From positions 248,001 to 312,000 of the forward strand of contig NZ_LWBS01000109.1 in NCBI RefSeq assembly GCF_001652265.1: a stretch of DNA of 64,000 bases, in the 5' to 3' direction. The notes under the pieces are model-generated. The model did no database searches. It saw only the letters and a program-made list of their open reading frames with translations, and was not told the origin of the DNA. This stretch comes from Rhizobium leguminosarum (GTDB lineage: Bacteria; Pseudomonadota; Alphaproteobacteria; Rhizobiales; Rhizobiaceae). A program made the position numbers and the translations under genes. Shown here one piece after another: positions 53,667 through 63,053 of the stretch. Numbering within the stretch: position 1 is the stretch's first letter; each line of letters opens with the position of its first letter.

Positions 53667-53691
53667 GGAACCATCCGTCCGACGCGGCGTT
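53667..53691 (+). promoter_or_regulatory. EcfG-type general stress promoter of the hybrid kinase gene
   Basis: GGAAC (53667-53671) and CGTT (53688-53691) are separated by 16 bp, an exact fit to the EcfG/RpoE2 consensus, 29 bp before the kinase ATG. Confidence 0.7.
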
Positions 53692-53719
53692 ATAAAGCGC
53701 TGGTGACTAAGAGGGGCCG

Positions 53720-55648
53720 ATGGAAGTGCTGAATCGACACGATACGTCTCTGGACGAAGAGGGACGCTTCCGCCTTCTGGTCGATGCCATCACCGACTAC
53801 GCTATCTATATGCTGAGCCCCGAAGGCATCGTCACCAGCTGGAACACCGGTGCTCAGCGCTTCAAGGGTTACAAGCCTTCCGAAATTCTCGGCGAGCATT
53901 TTTCCCGTTTCTATCTGGATGAGGACCGCGCCGCGGGGGTGCCCGAGCGCGCGTTGGCCACGGCGGCGGCGGACGGCCGGTTCGAGGGAGAAGGCTGGCG
54001 CCGGCGCAAGGACGGCAGCCGCTTCTGGGCACATGTGGTCATTGACCCGATCCGCCGTTCTTCCGGCGAGCTCATCGGCTATGCCAAGATCACCCGCGAC
54101 CTGACCGAACGCAGGGCGGCCGAAAAGGCGATCCGCCAGAGCGAGGAACAATTCCGCCGGCTCGTCCAGGGCGTCTCGGACTATGCGATCTACATGCTCG
54201 ATCCAAACGGCAATGTCAGCAGTTGGAATTTCGGCGCCGAGCGGATCAAGGGCTATCGGCCGCAAGAAATCATCGGCAGGCATTTCTCGACCTTCTATAC
54301 CCCCCAGGACCGTGAAGCCGGCCTGCCGGAGACCGCGCTCGGCATCGCGCGCGCCGAAGGCCGGTTCGAAAGGGAAGGCTGGCGCGTTCGCAAGGACGGC
54401 ACCCGTTTCTGGGCCAGCATCGTCATCGATGCCATCCGGGACGACGAAGGCGATGTGCTCGGTTTCGCGAAGATCACCCGCGATATCACCGAGAAGATGG
54501 AGACCCAGCGGGCGCTGGAACAGGCGCGCGAAGAGCTCTTCCAGTCGCAGAAGATGGAGGCGATCGGTCAATTGACCGGCGGTATCGCCCATGATTTCAA
54601 CAATCTGCTGATGGCTGTGCTCGGCAGTCTCGAAATCCTGAAGAAACGCATGCCGCAGGATCTCTCGCTGACATCGTTGGTCGACAATGCCATGCAGGGC
54701 GCCCAGCGGGGTGCGGCGCTGACGCAACGCATGCTGGCCTTTTCCCGCCGGCAGGAACTGCACATGGAGCCGATCGACGTCTCCGGCCTGGTCCGCGGCA
54801 TGATGGACATGCTAAGCCGTTCGCTCGGCCCGCTGACCGTGATCGAGACCTCTTTCCCCGTCAGGCTGCCGACGATCCTCACCGATCCGAACCAGCTGGA
54901 GATGGCGATCCTGAACCTCGTCGTCAACGCCCGCGACGCCATGCCGTCCGGCGGCCGGATCATGCTTCGCGCGTCCGAAGAGTCGCTGCCATCAGGCAAG
55001 GGCCCGCTGTCGCCTGGCCGCTATGTCCGTATCGCGGTGATCGACGAAGGCGAGGGCATGGACGCAAAGACGCTGGAGCAGGCGATCACGCCGTTCTTTA
55101 CCACCAAGGGTGTCGGCAAGGGCACCGGGCTCGGCCTTTCCATGGTGCAGGGCCTTGCGTCCCAGTCCGGCGGCCGCCTCACGATGAAGAGCAGCCTCGG
55201 CGAAGGCACGACCGCCGAATTGTGGTTCCCGGTCGCAATTGTCGAACGGGCGACCGAGGCAACTGCCGACCGGCCGCAACAGGAAGAAAATGCCTCGCGC
55301 CGACTGCGCATCGTCGCCGTTGATGACGACGGTCTGGTCCTGATGAATACGACGCTGATGCTGGAAGATCTCGGCCATACCGTGTTCGAGGCGATGGCCG
55401 GTCCCGAGGCACTCGACATCCTGCGCAAGCAGCAGGTCGACCTGGTGATTTGCGACCATGCCATGCCGCGCATGACCGGCTCGCAGCTCGCAGACGCGAT
55501 CCGCAGCGAATGGCCCGAGATGCCGATCATCCTGGCAACTGGTTACGCCGAGATTCCCGAAGGGGCCGGAATCGCCAATTTGCCCCGCCTAGGCAAGCCC
55601 TTCTCACAGGCGCAGCTCGCCGAGGCGATCAGCCGGATTGCTTCATAA
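53720..55648 (+). CDS. PAS-PAS hybrid histidine kinase with receiver domain
   Basis: This 642-residue soluble kinase has two nearly identical PAS/PAC units (about residues 15-135 and 140-260, both with DYAIYML, a GFRP/GYKP-like loop and ITRD). A HisKA domain follows with phospho-His 291 in GGIAHDFNN, then an ATPase domain (NLVVNARDAM, DEGEGMD, GKGTGLGLSMV) and a C-terminal receiver with Asp579 in VICDHAMP. No membrane segment is present, so it senses a cytoplasmic signal, perhaps redox or light. No separate output regulator is adjacent. Confidence 0.93.
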   Translation: MEVLNRHDTSLDEEGRFRLLVDAITDYAIYMLSPEGIVTSWNTGAQRFKGYKPSEILGEHFSRFYLDEDRAAGVPERALATAAADGRFEGEGWRRRKDGSRFWAHVVIDPIRRSSGELIGYAKITRDLTERRAAEKAIRQSEEQFRRLVQGVSDYAIYMLDPNGNVSSWNFGAERIKGYRPQEIIGRHFSTFYTPQDREAGLPETALGIARAEGRFEREGWRVRKDGTRFWASIVIDAIRDDEGDVLGFAKITRDITEKMETQRALEQAREELFQSQKMEAIGQLTGGIAHDFNNLLMAVLGSLEILKKRMPQDLSLTSLVDNAMQGAQRGAALTQRMLAFSRRQELHMEPIDVSGLVRGMMDMLSRSLGPLTVIETSFPVRLPTILTDPNQLEMAILNLVVNARDAMPSGGRIMLRASEESLPSGKGPLSPGRYVRIAVIDEGEGMDAKTLEQAITPFFTTKGVGKGTGLGLSMVQGLASQSGGRLTMKSSLGEGTTAELWFPVAIVERATEATADRPQQEENASRRLRIVAVDDDGLVLMNTTLMLEDLGHTVFEAMAGPEALDILRKQQVDLVICDHAMPRMTGSQLADAIRSEWPEMPIILATGYAEIPEGAGIANLPRLGKPFSQAQLAEAISRIAS

Positions 55649-55689
55649 GCATCGCCTGCGAGATTAGGTGCCTGCTTGAGCGCGGTGGA

Positions 55690-56439
55690 TTATGGACTGG
55701 CCCTCTCGTTGCAAAAAATGAACACCAGCAATGCCAGCACCATCGCCGTCAGCCCGTACCAGGTGATCGCGTAGACGAGATGGTTGTTGGGGAATGCGAC
55801 GACGGTTAACCCACCGACCGGCAAGCCGCCCGGATTGGCAGTGGCATCGGCATCGATGAAATAGGGCGCGACCGTATTGACGCCGCGCTTTTCAGCGATC
55901 GCCGCGACATCGCGCGAATACCAACGGTCGGCGGCGGCGTCATTGGATTGCAGCAGCGATCCCGTCGGCTCCGTCATCCGCAGCAGCCCGGTGATCTCGA
56001 TAGGGCCTGACAATTCGCCCTCGCGGCGCGAGGCCGGGTCGCGCCGGTCGGTCGGCACGAAGCCGCGATTGACGAGGATTGATGTCCCGTCGGCAAGCGT
56101 CAGCGGCGCCATCACCCAATAACCCGGACCGAGCGCGGTCGAGGCATAGACCAGCGTCTCCTTGTCGTTCGCCAGCGTCCCCACTGCGGTCACCCGCCGA
56201 TATTCGTCATCAGTGGCATTGACCTTGTCCCAGTCGGCGCGTGCCGGTGCCGGCATGGGTGCGGCATGCACACGCTGATCGACGCGGGCGATGAGGTCGC
56301 GTTTCCAGGCCAGGCGCTCAACCTGCCAGGTGCCGAGTGCGGCGAGTGCCGCGGCAAGTAGTATCAGGCAGGCCGCGAAGATCGCGCGTTTGACCTGATA
56401 ACGCCGTCTTTCCGATTTTTCCGAGTGAGCCTCGCTCAT
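55690..56439 (-). CDS. SURF1 family cytochrome oxidase assembly protein
   Basis: This 249-residue protein has two membrane helices (about residues 18-40 and 222-243) flanking a periplasmic domain, the SURF1 layout. Family marks are LGTWQVERLAWKRDLI, DDEYRRVTAVGTL, GPGYWVMAPL, LVNRGFVP and NNHLVYAITWY. SURF1 proteins help insert haem into terminal oxidases. It lies 46 bp after cyoD in the same orientation, so it probably serves the bo3-type oxidase and is co-transcribed with it. Confidence 0.93.
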   Translation of the reverse strand: MSEAHSEKSERRRYQVKRAIFAACLILLAAALAALGTWQVERLAWKRDLIARVDQRVHAAPMPAPARADWDKVNATDDEYRRVTAVGTLANDKETLVYASTALGPGYWVMAPLTLADGTSILVNRGFVPTDRRDPASRREGELSGPIEITGLLRMTEPTGSLLQSNDAAADRWYSRDVAAIAEKRGVNTVAPYFIDADATANPGGLPVGGLTVVAFPNNHLVYAITWYGLTAMVLALLVFIFCNERASP

Positions 56440-56485
56440 GAGATGACCCGCTGCGGGCGGCGTTGCCGCCGCCCCTTCGTCATAG

Positions 56486-56887
56486 TCACGGCGTGTTCTT
56501 CATCATCTCGGGGCTCATCGGCATCATGTTGGTATTGAGATGATGCATGACCCAGAGCGAGCCGGAGAGGGCAATGGCGACGATGATGAGGGTGAAGATC
56601 AGCGCCATGATCGTCCAGCCGCCCTCGCTCCTGGTATTCATATGCAGGAAGAAGACCATGTGGACGACGATCTGCATCGCCCCGAGGCCCATCACCAGCA
56701 CCGCCGTCACCGCCGGGCTATCGAAGACGCCTGACATGACCAGCCAGAAGGGAATGGCGGTCAGGATGATGGAGAGCACGAAGCCCGTCATATAGCTGCG
56801 GAACGTGCCATGGCCGGCCTGATGGCCGTGGCTGTGGCCGTGATGAGCCTCGTGGGCATCCTCATGTGCAGGTGCTTGCGAACTCAT
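56486..56887 (-). CDS. cyoD: Cytochrome bo3 ubiquinol oxidase subunit IV
   Basis: This 133-residue protein has a His-rich N-terminus ([22 protein letters not shown]) and three membrane helices ([62 protein letters not shown]), the CyoD pattern. The ATG at 56887 overlaps the cyoC stop by 4 bp. It assists copper-site assembly in the oxidase. Confidence 0.95.
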   Translation of the reverse strand: MSSQAPAHEDAHEAHHGHSHGHQAGHGTFRSYMTGFVLSIILTAIPFWLVMSGVFDSPAVTAVLVMGLGAMQIVVHMVFFLHMNTRSEGGWTIMALIFTLIIVAIALSGSLWVMHHLNTNMMPMSPEMMKNTP

Positions 56888-57513
56888 CCGAGAACTCCCA
56901 GCAGATAGACGAAGGAAAAGACGCCGATCCAGACGACGTCGAGGAAGTGCCAGAACATCGACAGGCACATCAGGCGGCGGCGGTTGGCCTCGATCAGCCC
57001 GTGCATCGACACCTGTACCATCAGTGTGATCAGCCAGATGATGCCGAAGGTGACGTGCAGCCCGTGGGTGCCGACCAGGGTGAAGAAGGAGGAGAGGAAG
57101 GCGCTGCGCGTCGGCCCGGCGCCCTCATGGATCAGGTGGATGAACTCGTAGAGTTCGAGCCCGATGAAAGCTGCGCCGAACAAGCCGGTCACAGCAAGCC
57201 AGAACAGCGTTTCCGCCTTTGCGTTCCGCTCCATCTGCAGCATCGCGAAGCCGTAGGTGATCGAGGAGAAGAGCAGCATCGAGGTGTTGAGGGCAACGAT
57301 CGGCAGATCGAAGAGATCGGCGGGCGACGGGCCCGCGGCATAGTTGCGGCCGAGCACGCCATGCGTTGCAAACAGCACTGCGAAGATCAGGCAGTCGCTC
57401 ATCAGGTAGAGCCAGAAGCCGAGATTGGTGCTGTTTTCCGGATGATGGTCTTCCGTCAGGTAGAATTCAGGCTTTTCGGCCGTGTCGATAGTCTGATCGC
57501 TCATGGTCATCAC
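56884..57513 (-). CDS. cyoC: Cytochrome bo3 ubiquinol oxidase subunit III
   Basis: This 209-residue protein has five membrane helices, with [28 protein letters not shown] near the N-terminus, [15 protein letters not shown] in the middle and [12 protein letters not shown] plus [22 protein letters not shown] at the end, the CyoC/COX3 pattern. It overlaps cyoB and cyoD by 4 bp each. Confidence 0.96.
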   Translation of the reverse strand: MMTMSDQTIDTAEKPEFYLTEDHHPENSTNLGFWLYLMSDCLIFAVLFATHGVLGRNYAAGPSPADLFDLPIVALNTSMLLFSSITYGFAMLQMERNAKAETLFWLAVTGLFGAAFIGLELYEFIHLIHEGAGPTRSAFLSSFFTLVGTHGLHVTFGIIWLITLMVQVSMHGLIEANRRRLMCLSMFWHFLDVVWIGVFSFVYLLGVLG

Positions 57514-59513
57514 ACCTGCTCGGCAAGCAACGCAGTGCGCTTGCCTTCCGTTTCGGTCACCTCTTCGGCGGGGATGTGGAAATCACGTCTGTAGTTGAAG
57601 GTATGGCCGATCGCGACGACGAGCATGGCGACGAAGGAGACGACCACCAGCCACCACATATACCAGATCAGGCCGAAGGCGAGGGCGACGCTGATGGCCG
57701 AGAGGATGGCGCCGGTGCCGGTGTTCTTCGGCATATGGATCGGCCGGAAGCCTTCCAGCGGACGCGCATAACCACGGCTCTTCATGTCGTACCAGCCGTC
57801 ATGATCGTGCACGACAGGCGTCAAGGCGAAATTGTATTCCGGTGGCGGCGAGGAGGTCGACCATTCCAGGGTGCGGCCGTCCCAGGGATCGCCGCTGTCG
57901 TCGCGCAATTCCTCGCGCTTCATGAAGCTGACGACGATCTGGATCAGGAAGGCGGCAATGCCAAGCGCGATCAGGCAGACGCCGAAAGCGGCGATAATGA
58001 ACCAGATCTGTATCGACGGGTCCTCGAACTGGCTCATGCGGCGGGTGACGCCCATCAGGCCGAGCACATAGAGCGGCATGAAGGCGAACCAGAAGCCGAT
58101 CTGCCAGAACCAGAAGCTCATCTTGCCCCAGAAAGGATCGAGCTTGAAGCCGAAGGCCTTCGGGAACCAGTAGTTCACGCCGGCGAACATGCCGAAGAGA
58201 ACGCCGCCGATGATGACGTTGTGGAAATGGGCGATCAGGAACAGCGAATTGTGCAGCACGAAATCGGCCGGCGGCACGGCCAGCATGACACCCGTCATGC
58301 CGCCGATGACGAAGGTCACCATGAAGCCGACCGTCCAGAGCATCGGCACCTCATAGCGGATGCGGCCGCGGTACATGGTGAAGAGCCAGTTGAACATCTT
58401 CGCCCCGGTCGGGATCGAAATGATCATCGTGGTGATGCCGAAGAAGGAATTGACGCTGGCGCCCGAGCCCATCGTGAAAAAGTGGTGCAGCCAGACGATG
58501 TAGGACAGGATCATGATGACGCAGGTCGCGTAGACCATCGAGGCGTAGCCGAATAGGCGTTTGCCGGAGAAGGTGGCGACGACCTCCGAGAAGATGCCGA
58601 AAGCCGGCAGCACCAGGATGTAGACCTCCGGATGACCCCAGATCCAGATGAGGTTGATGTACATCATCGGATTGCCGCCAAGGTCATTGGTAAAGAAGTT
58701 CGTGCCTGCATAACGGTCGAGCGACAGCAGCGCGAGCGTGGCGGTCAGGATCGGGAAGGAGGCGACGATCAGCACGTTGGTGCAGAGTGCCGTCCAGGTG
58801 AAGACCGGCATCTTCATGAAGGTCATGCCCGGAGCACGCATCTTGACGATGGTGGCGATCAGGTTGATGCCCGAAAGCGTCGTTCCCACCCCGGCCACCT
58901 GCAGGCCCCAGATATAATAATCGACGCCGACGCCTGGACTGTAGGCAGCGCCCGACAGCGGCGGGTAGGCGAGCCAGCCGGTCTGGGCGAATTCGCCGAT
59001 GAACAGCGACAGCATGATGATGATCGCGCCGGCGGTGGTCATCCAGAAAGAGAAGTTGTTGAGGAAGGGGAAGGAGACGTCGCGCGCGCCGATCTGCAGC
59101 GGCACCACGAAGTTCATCAGACCGGTGACGAAGGGCATCGCCACGAAGAAGATCATGATGACGCCGTGGGCGGTGAAGACCTGGTCGTAATGGTGCGGCG
59201 GCAGATAGCCCTCTGAGCCGTTGAAGGCGATCGCCTGCTGGACGCGCATCAGGATCGCGTCGGAGAAGCCGCGCAACAGCATGATGACGGCGAGGATCAC
59301 ATACATGATGCCGATCTTCTTGTGATCGACGCTGCAGATCCAGTCCCGCCAGAGCGGACCCCAGAACTTGAAATAGGTGATGATGCCGAGCACCGCGATG
59401 GCGCCGATGACGACGCCGATGAAGGTCACGACCAGGATCGGCTCGTGATAGGGGATGGCATCGAGGGTCAACCGGCCGAAGACGAACTTCAGGAGGTCAG
59501 GATTGGAAAACAT
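57510..59513 (-). CDS. cyoB: Cytochrome bo3 ubiquinol oxidase subunit I
   Basis: This 667-residue subunit holds the low-spin haem, haem o3 and CuB. The His ligands are visible in [11 protein letters not shown] (haem), [17 protein letters not shown] (CuB His with the cross-linked Tyr), WLHHFFTMG (CuB pair) and [11 protein letters not shown] (haem pair). About fifteen membrane helices fit the family. It pumps protons while reducing oxygen with ubiquinol. It lies 42 bp after cyoA and overlaps cyoC by 4 bp. Confidence 0.97.
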   Translation of the reverse strand: MFSNPDLLKFVFGRLTLDAIPYHEPILVVTFIGVVIGAIAVLGIITYFKFWGPLWRDWICSVDHKKIGIMYVILAVIMLLRGFSDAILMRVQQAIAFNGSEGYLPPHHYDQVFTAHGVIMIFFVAMPFVTGLMNFVVPLQIGARDVSFPFLNNFSFWMTTAGAIIIMLSLFIGEFAQTGWLAYPPLSGAAYSPGVGVDYYIWGLQVAGVGTTLSGINLIATIVKMRAPGMTFMKMPVFTWTALCTNVLIVASFPILTATLALLSLDRYAGTNFFTNDLGGNPMMYINLIWIWGHPEVYILVLPAFGIFSEVVATFSGKRLFGYASMVYATCVIMILSYIVWLHHFFTMGSGASVNSFFGITTMIISIPTGAKMFNWLFTMYRGRIRYEVPMLWTVGFMVTFVIGGMTGVMLAVPPADFVLHNSLFLIAHFHNVIIGGVLFGMFAGVNYWFPKAFGFKLDPFWGKMSFWFWQIGFWFAFMPLYVLGLMGVTRRMSQFEDPSIQIWFIIAAFGVCLIALGIAAFLIQIVVSFMKREELRDDSGDPWDGRTLEWSTSSPPPEYNFALTPVVHDHDGWYDMKSRGYARPLEGFRPIHMPKNTGTGAILSAISVALAFGLIWYMWWLVVVSFVAMLVVAIGHTFNYRRDFHIPAEEVTETEGKRTALLAEQV

Positions 59514-59555
59514 GGAACAACCCGTTCATTATGTCTTGCGACGCAAAGCGCCAGG

Positions 59556-60746
59556 TTAATTGTTGTTGTTGTTGTTGAGCTGCGCCGGCGCCGGATCGGC
59601 GCCATTGCTCATGCCGGGCATGGAATGGCCCTCATGCTGCATGTCCATTCCAGGCGTGCTGGGCATGCCAGGCATGTCGTGCTGCATGCTGTTGCCGTCG
59701 GTCCGCTCAGCGGGCTCGCTTCGGGCCGGAGCACCCGTCGCCGGCACGGTGGCGGCGGGCGCCACGATGCCTTCGTCGGCGTGACGGTCGTCATATCGCA
59801 GCTTCTCGCGGTTCTCCGCACTTTCCTTGCCGCCGCCGCCCATCATGTCGATGTGCATCATCTCGTTCATGCACATCTGGCCTGGCGTCGCGCACAGATT
59901 GAGGATGGCGTTGTAAAGGTCGGCATCGGCGCCGGCATAATAACGCACCGGTTCCTTCTCGCTCGGCTTCTCGAGCTTCAGATAGGCGTCGCGGTTGAGC
60001 ATCGTGCCCTGCTGCTTGACCTGCGCCACCCAGGCGTCAAACCCGTCTTGGGTAAGGCCGTGGAACTTGAAGCGCATGTGCGAGAAGCCGGCGCCGCTGT
60101 AATTGGCGGAGAAGCCCTCATATTCGCCTTCCCGGTTGATGACGGCGTGCATCTTCGTCTCCATGCCCGGCATGGCATAGATCTGGCCGGCAAGGGCAGG
60201 GATGTAGAAGGAGTTCATCACCGAGGAGGCGGTGATCTTGAAATTGATCGGCCTGTCCACAGGGGCAGCGAGTTCGTTGACTGTGGCAATGCCGAGCTCG
60301 GGATAGAAGAACAACCATTTCCAGTCGAGCGCCACGACCTCGACGTTCAACGGCTTGGTATTGGCCGGAATGGTGCGCTCCGCATCGAGGCGGTCGAGCG
60401 GGCGATAGGGATCGAGCTTGTGGGTGGAAATCCAGGTGACAGCGCCGAGCGCGATGATGATCGCCAGCGGCGCTGCCCAGATCACGATTTCGAGACGGGT
60501 CGAATGGTGCCATTCCGGCGCGTAAGTTGCCGCCGTATTGGAGCGGCGATAGCGCCAGGCGAAGAACAGCGTCAGGAAGATCACCGGTATGATGATCAAA
60601 AGCATCAGCACCGTCGAGACGACGATGAGATCGCGCTGTTGCATGGCGATGTCGCCGGAAGGCGCCATGACCACCATGTTGCATCCTGCCAGGAAAAGCA
60701 GCGGCAAGACGGATAGAAGGCGGGAAAACTTCGCGAGTTTTGGCAC
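59556..60746 (-). CDS. cyoA: Cytochrome bo3 ubiquinol oxidase subunit II
   Basis: This 396-residue subunit begins with a GTG at 60746 and a lipoprotein signal ending LFLAGC (Cys22). Two membrane helices and a periplasmic cupredoxin domain (SVMNSFYIPALAGQIYAMPGM) follow. It lacks the CuA ligands, as expected for a quinol oxidase. After the usual C-terminal helices it has an extra Met- and His-rich tail (about residues 360-390, repeats of MPGM and MQHEGHSM) ending in six Asn. The upstream open extension to 60851 has no family match. It is the first gene of the cyoABCD-surf1 operon. Confidence 0.93.
   Translation of the reverse strand: MPKLAKFSRLLSVLPLLFLAGCNMVVMAPSGDIAMQQRDLIVVSTVLMLLIIIPVIFLTLFFAWRYRRSNTAATYAPEWHHSTRLEIVIWAAPLAIIIALGAVTWISTHKLDPYRPLDRLDAERTIPANTKPLNVEVVALDWKWLFFYPELGIATVNELAAPVDRPINFKITASSVMNSFYIPALAGQIYAMPGMETKMHAVINREGEYEGFSANYSGAGFSHMRFKFHGLTQDGFDAWVAQVKQQGTMLNRDAYLKLEKPSEKEPVRYYAGADADLYNAILNLCATPGQMCMNEMMHIDMMGGGGKESAENREKLRYDDRHADEGIVAPAATVPATGAPARSEPAERTDGNSMQHDMPGMPSTPGMDMQHEGHSMPGMSNGADPAPAQLNNNNNN
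59559..59576. repeat. Trinucleotide repeat encoding the CyoA C-terminal Asn tail
   Basis: Six tandem copies of TTG (AAC on the coding strand) just before the cyoA stop codon encode six Asn. Such runs can vary in number by strand slippage. Confidence 0.75.
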
Positions 60747-61124
60747 GTCTCTAAGCTCTTGTTGTTTCGTTTGTTCGCGACTAACGCACTGGACCCGATA
60801 GCGACATGAGGTGTTTGGTCGCAGTGCAGCAATCATGCCGCACTGCGGCAAGAATCATGTCCCACTACAGCTTTGAAATCATGATGAAATCAAGAAGGAT
60901 TCTTCCGCCAGCGCATGTTTCCTATCAATATATCCGCCAGAACCGGCCACGCCAGCATCCCATCGGAAAATCGCGCTCCGGATCACGCTGTTTTTTCCGT
61001 CCACGCCTCATTTTGAGCCGCCATGATGAACTATTTACGTCTTACGGACTTGATAAGCCTGCAGGTTTGATCAAGATCAGGCTGAGGCGCCTTGGCGAAA
61101 GCGCTTCAACGAGGGAGGCGTTTC
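60747..61124. other. Divergent control region between cyoA and the MHS transporter
   Basis: 378 bp without a supported gene. It must hold the cyo promoter (reading left) and the transporter promoter (reading right). A partial FNR/FixK-like palindrome is present at 61067-61080. Confidence 0.65.
61067..61080. promoter_or_regulatory. FNR/FixK-like half-conserved palindrome
   Basis: TTGAT-CAAG-ATCAG matches the anaerobox TTGAT-N4-ATCAA at nine of ten fixed positions. It overlaps a larger inverted repeat, CTTGAT-N15-ATCAAG (61049-61075). It ends 44 bp before the transporter ATG. Confidence 0.35.
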
Positions 61125-62456
61125 ATGGCTACAACATCGCATTACGGACCGTCATCGTCGTCGCTGGAACGCGACGCGCGGCGCATTCACGACGACAAAC
61201 CGGTTTCGCCGGGCAGCATCGCCATCGGCGTGGTGATCGGCCGCATGTCGGAATTCTTCGATTTCTTCGTCTATGGCCTCGCCTCGGTCCTGGTCTTTCC
61301 ACAGCTGATCTTCCCCTTCGCGCCGGACAGGCTGACGGGAACGCTCTATTCCTTCGCGATCTTCTCGCTGGCCTTCCTGGCCCGGCCCGTCGGCTCCGTC
61401 GTCTTCATGACGATCGACCGGCTGTATGGCCGCGGCACCAAGCTGACGATCGCGCTCTTCCTGCTCGGCGGCTCCACGGCCTCGATCGCCTTCCTGCCGG
61501 GTTACGACGAGATCGGCGTCTGGTCGATCGCGTTGCTGGCGCTCTTCCGTCTCGGCCAGGGCTTCGCGCTCGGCGGCGCCTGGGACGGCCTTGCCTCGCT
61601 GCTCGCGCTCAATGCGCCGGCCAAGCACCGCGGCTGGTATGCGATGATCCCGCAGCTCGGCGCGCCGATCGGCTTTGCGCTGGCGAGCACTCTGTTCGGT
61701 TATTTCGTCGCCAATCTTTCCAGTGAGGATTTCCTCTCCTGGGGCTGGCGTTATCCCTTCTTCGTCGCCTTCGCGATCAATGTCGTGGCGCTGTTTGCGC
61801 GTTTGCGCCTGGTCATGACCAAGGAATTCGGCACGCTGCTGGAACAGCACGAGCTGGAAGCCGCCCCCATCCTCGACGTGCTGCGCGTTCATGGCCGTGA
61901 CATCCTGATTGGCGCCTTCGTGCCGCTGGCAAGTTTTGCCATGTTCCACCTGGTCACCATTTTCCCGCTCGGCTGGATGAGCCTTTACGGCAACCAGCCG
62001 ATCGGCGCGTTCATGGTGGTGCAGGTGGTCGGCGCCATGGTCGGCATTGTCACCATCATCGCCTCGGGCCTGATTGCCGACCGGATCGGCCGGCGCGCCC
62101 AGCTTGCCATCTGTGCCGTCATCATCGCTATCTTCAGCTTCGTCGGGCCGATCCTGATCGCGTCCGGCAACAGCGGTCATGACGCTTTCGTCATCATCGG
62201 CTTCGGCGTGCTCGGCCTGTCGTTCGGCCAGGCGACGGGCTCGATCTCGTCGCGCTTCGGCCGCGGCTATCGCTATACCGGCGCCGCCTTCACCTCGGAC
62301 CTCGCCTGGTTGATCGGCGCGGGTTTTGCGCCGCTGGTGGCGCTCAGCCTTTCCAGCCGCTTCGGCCTGACTTTCGTCGGCTATTACCTGTTGTCCGGCG
62401 CCATCTGCACGCTTGCGGCCCTCGCCTTCAGCAGGGCGCTGGAACAGCGCGAATAG
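61125..62456 (+). CDS. MHS-type MFS transporter
   Basis: This 443-residue, twelve-helix protein has the metabolite:H+ symporter marks: IGRMSEFFDFFVYGLAS in segment 1, the loop DRLYGRGTKLTIALFLLGGS, and FRLGQGFALGGAWDGLASLLAL in segment 4. Such carriers move organic acids, osmolytes or sugars. The ATG at 61125 has GAGGGAGG 6 bp upstream. It stands alone, with a terminator after it. Confidence 0.87.
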   Translation: MATTSHYGPSSSSLERDARRIHDDKPVSPGSIAIGVVIGRMSEFFDFFVYGLASVLVFPQLIFPFAPDRLTGTLYSFAIFSLAFLARPVGSVVFMTIDRLYGRGTKLTIALFLLGGSTASIAFLPGYDEIGVWSIALLALFRLGQGFALGGAWDGLASLLALNAPAKHRGWYAMIPQLGAPIGFALASTLFGYFVANLSSEDFLSWGWRYPFFVAFAINVVALFARLRLVMTKEFGTLLEQHELEAAPILDVLRVHGRDILIGAFVPLASFAMFHLVTIFPLGWMSLYGNQPIGAFMVVQVVGAMVGIVTIIASGLIADRIGRRAQLAICAVIIAIFSFVGPILIASGNSGHDAFVIIGFGVLGLSFGQATGSISSRFGRGYRYTGAAFTSDLAWLIGAGFAPLVALSLSSRFGLTFVGYYLLSGAICTLAALAFSRALEQRE

Positions 62457-62476
62457 ACGGACTTGAACACACGGGC

Positions 62477-62507
62477 CTGCATGGGAAACCATGCAGCTTT
62501 CGTTTTC
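62477..62507 (+). terminator. Rho-independent terminator of the MHS transporter gene
   Basis: CTGCATGG (62477-62484), a GAAA loop and CCATGCAG (62489-62496) form a perfect 8-bp stem, followed by a T-rich tail (CTTTCGTTTT). Confidence 0.75.
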
Positions 62508-62531
62508 AGGCAGCGCAATTCTAATTATTGA

Positions 62532-62559
62532 ATGCATTGCAATCTATAATTAAATGCAT
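62532..62559. promoter_or_regulatory. Candidate operator of the toxin-antitoxin operon
   Basis: ATGCAT occurs at 62532-62537 and 62554-62559, with centres 22 bp (two helical turns) apart in A+T-rich DNA, 30 bp before the antitoxin ATG. Paired palindromic sites are usual for autoregulated toxin-antitoxin operons. Confidence 0.5.
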
Positions 62560-62588
62560 ATTCTTGTCGGCCTGAACGAGGATATGCC

Positions 62589-63053
62589 ATGACCGCGGAA
62601 ACCATCGATCATTCGACCCTTTCCCGCCTTGTCGAAGCAGGGGCGGTCGAGGCGGCTCACGTCGTCGGCAAGACCGGTGGCTGGTCCGTCGTCATCCGCT
62701 ATGGCAAGGCCGATCGCCCGCTCGCCGCCCAACGCAGCCGGCAGGTGCGCGTGTTCAAGCGCATGGATACCCTGGTGTCTTATCTCAAGGGCGTCGGCAT
62801 CTCGCAGTTCGATGTCGATGCAGTCGATTACGCTCCGGGGACGGCATCGCGGCCGGATCGGGCCGCAGCTCTGCGTCGTACCCATGAGGCGGCGGAATAC
62901 GACACGTGGTTCCGCGAACAGGTCGAGGAAGCGATCCGGGAGGCCGATGATCCGAACGCGGTGTGGATCAGCGCGCAGGATGCCGAAGAGCGAATGGACA
63001 AGCTTCGGGCCGAACTGGTCGCGCAGCTGGAATCCGGAGATAAGGCTTCTTGA
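62589..63053 (+). CDS. Putative antitoxin / ParC-like partition-associated protein
   Basis: This 154-residue protein precedes a RelE/ParE-like toxin. Its first ~85 residues (LSRLVEAGAVEAAHVVGKTGGWSVVIRYG, RVFKRMDTLVSYLKGVGISQFDVDAVDY) resemble a domain I associate with ParC-type plasmid-stability proteins. The acidic C-terminus (DTWFREQVEEAIREADDPNAVWISAQDAEERMDKLRAEL) looks like a ParD-type toxin-neutralising tail. The fused layout makes it longer than typical antitoxins (about 80 residues). Its stop overlaps the toxin start as TTGA. Confidence 0.72.
   Translation: MTAETIDHSTLSRLVEAGAVEAAHVVGKTGGWSVVIRYGKADRPLAAQRSRQVRVFKRMDTLVSYLKGVGISQFDVDAVDYAPGTASRPDRAAALRRTHEAAEYDTWFREQVEEAIREADDPNAVWISAQDAEERMDKLRAELVAQLESGDKAS

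Noticed and set aside
60747..60851. Extension of CyoA to an ATG at 60851
   Set aside because: The lipoprotein signal begins at the GTG at 60746; an extra 35 residues would bury it.
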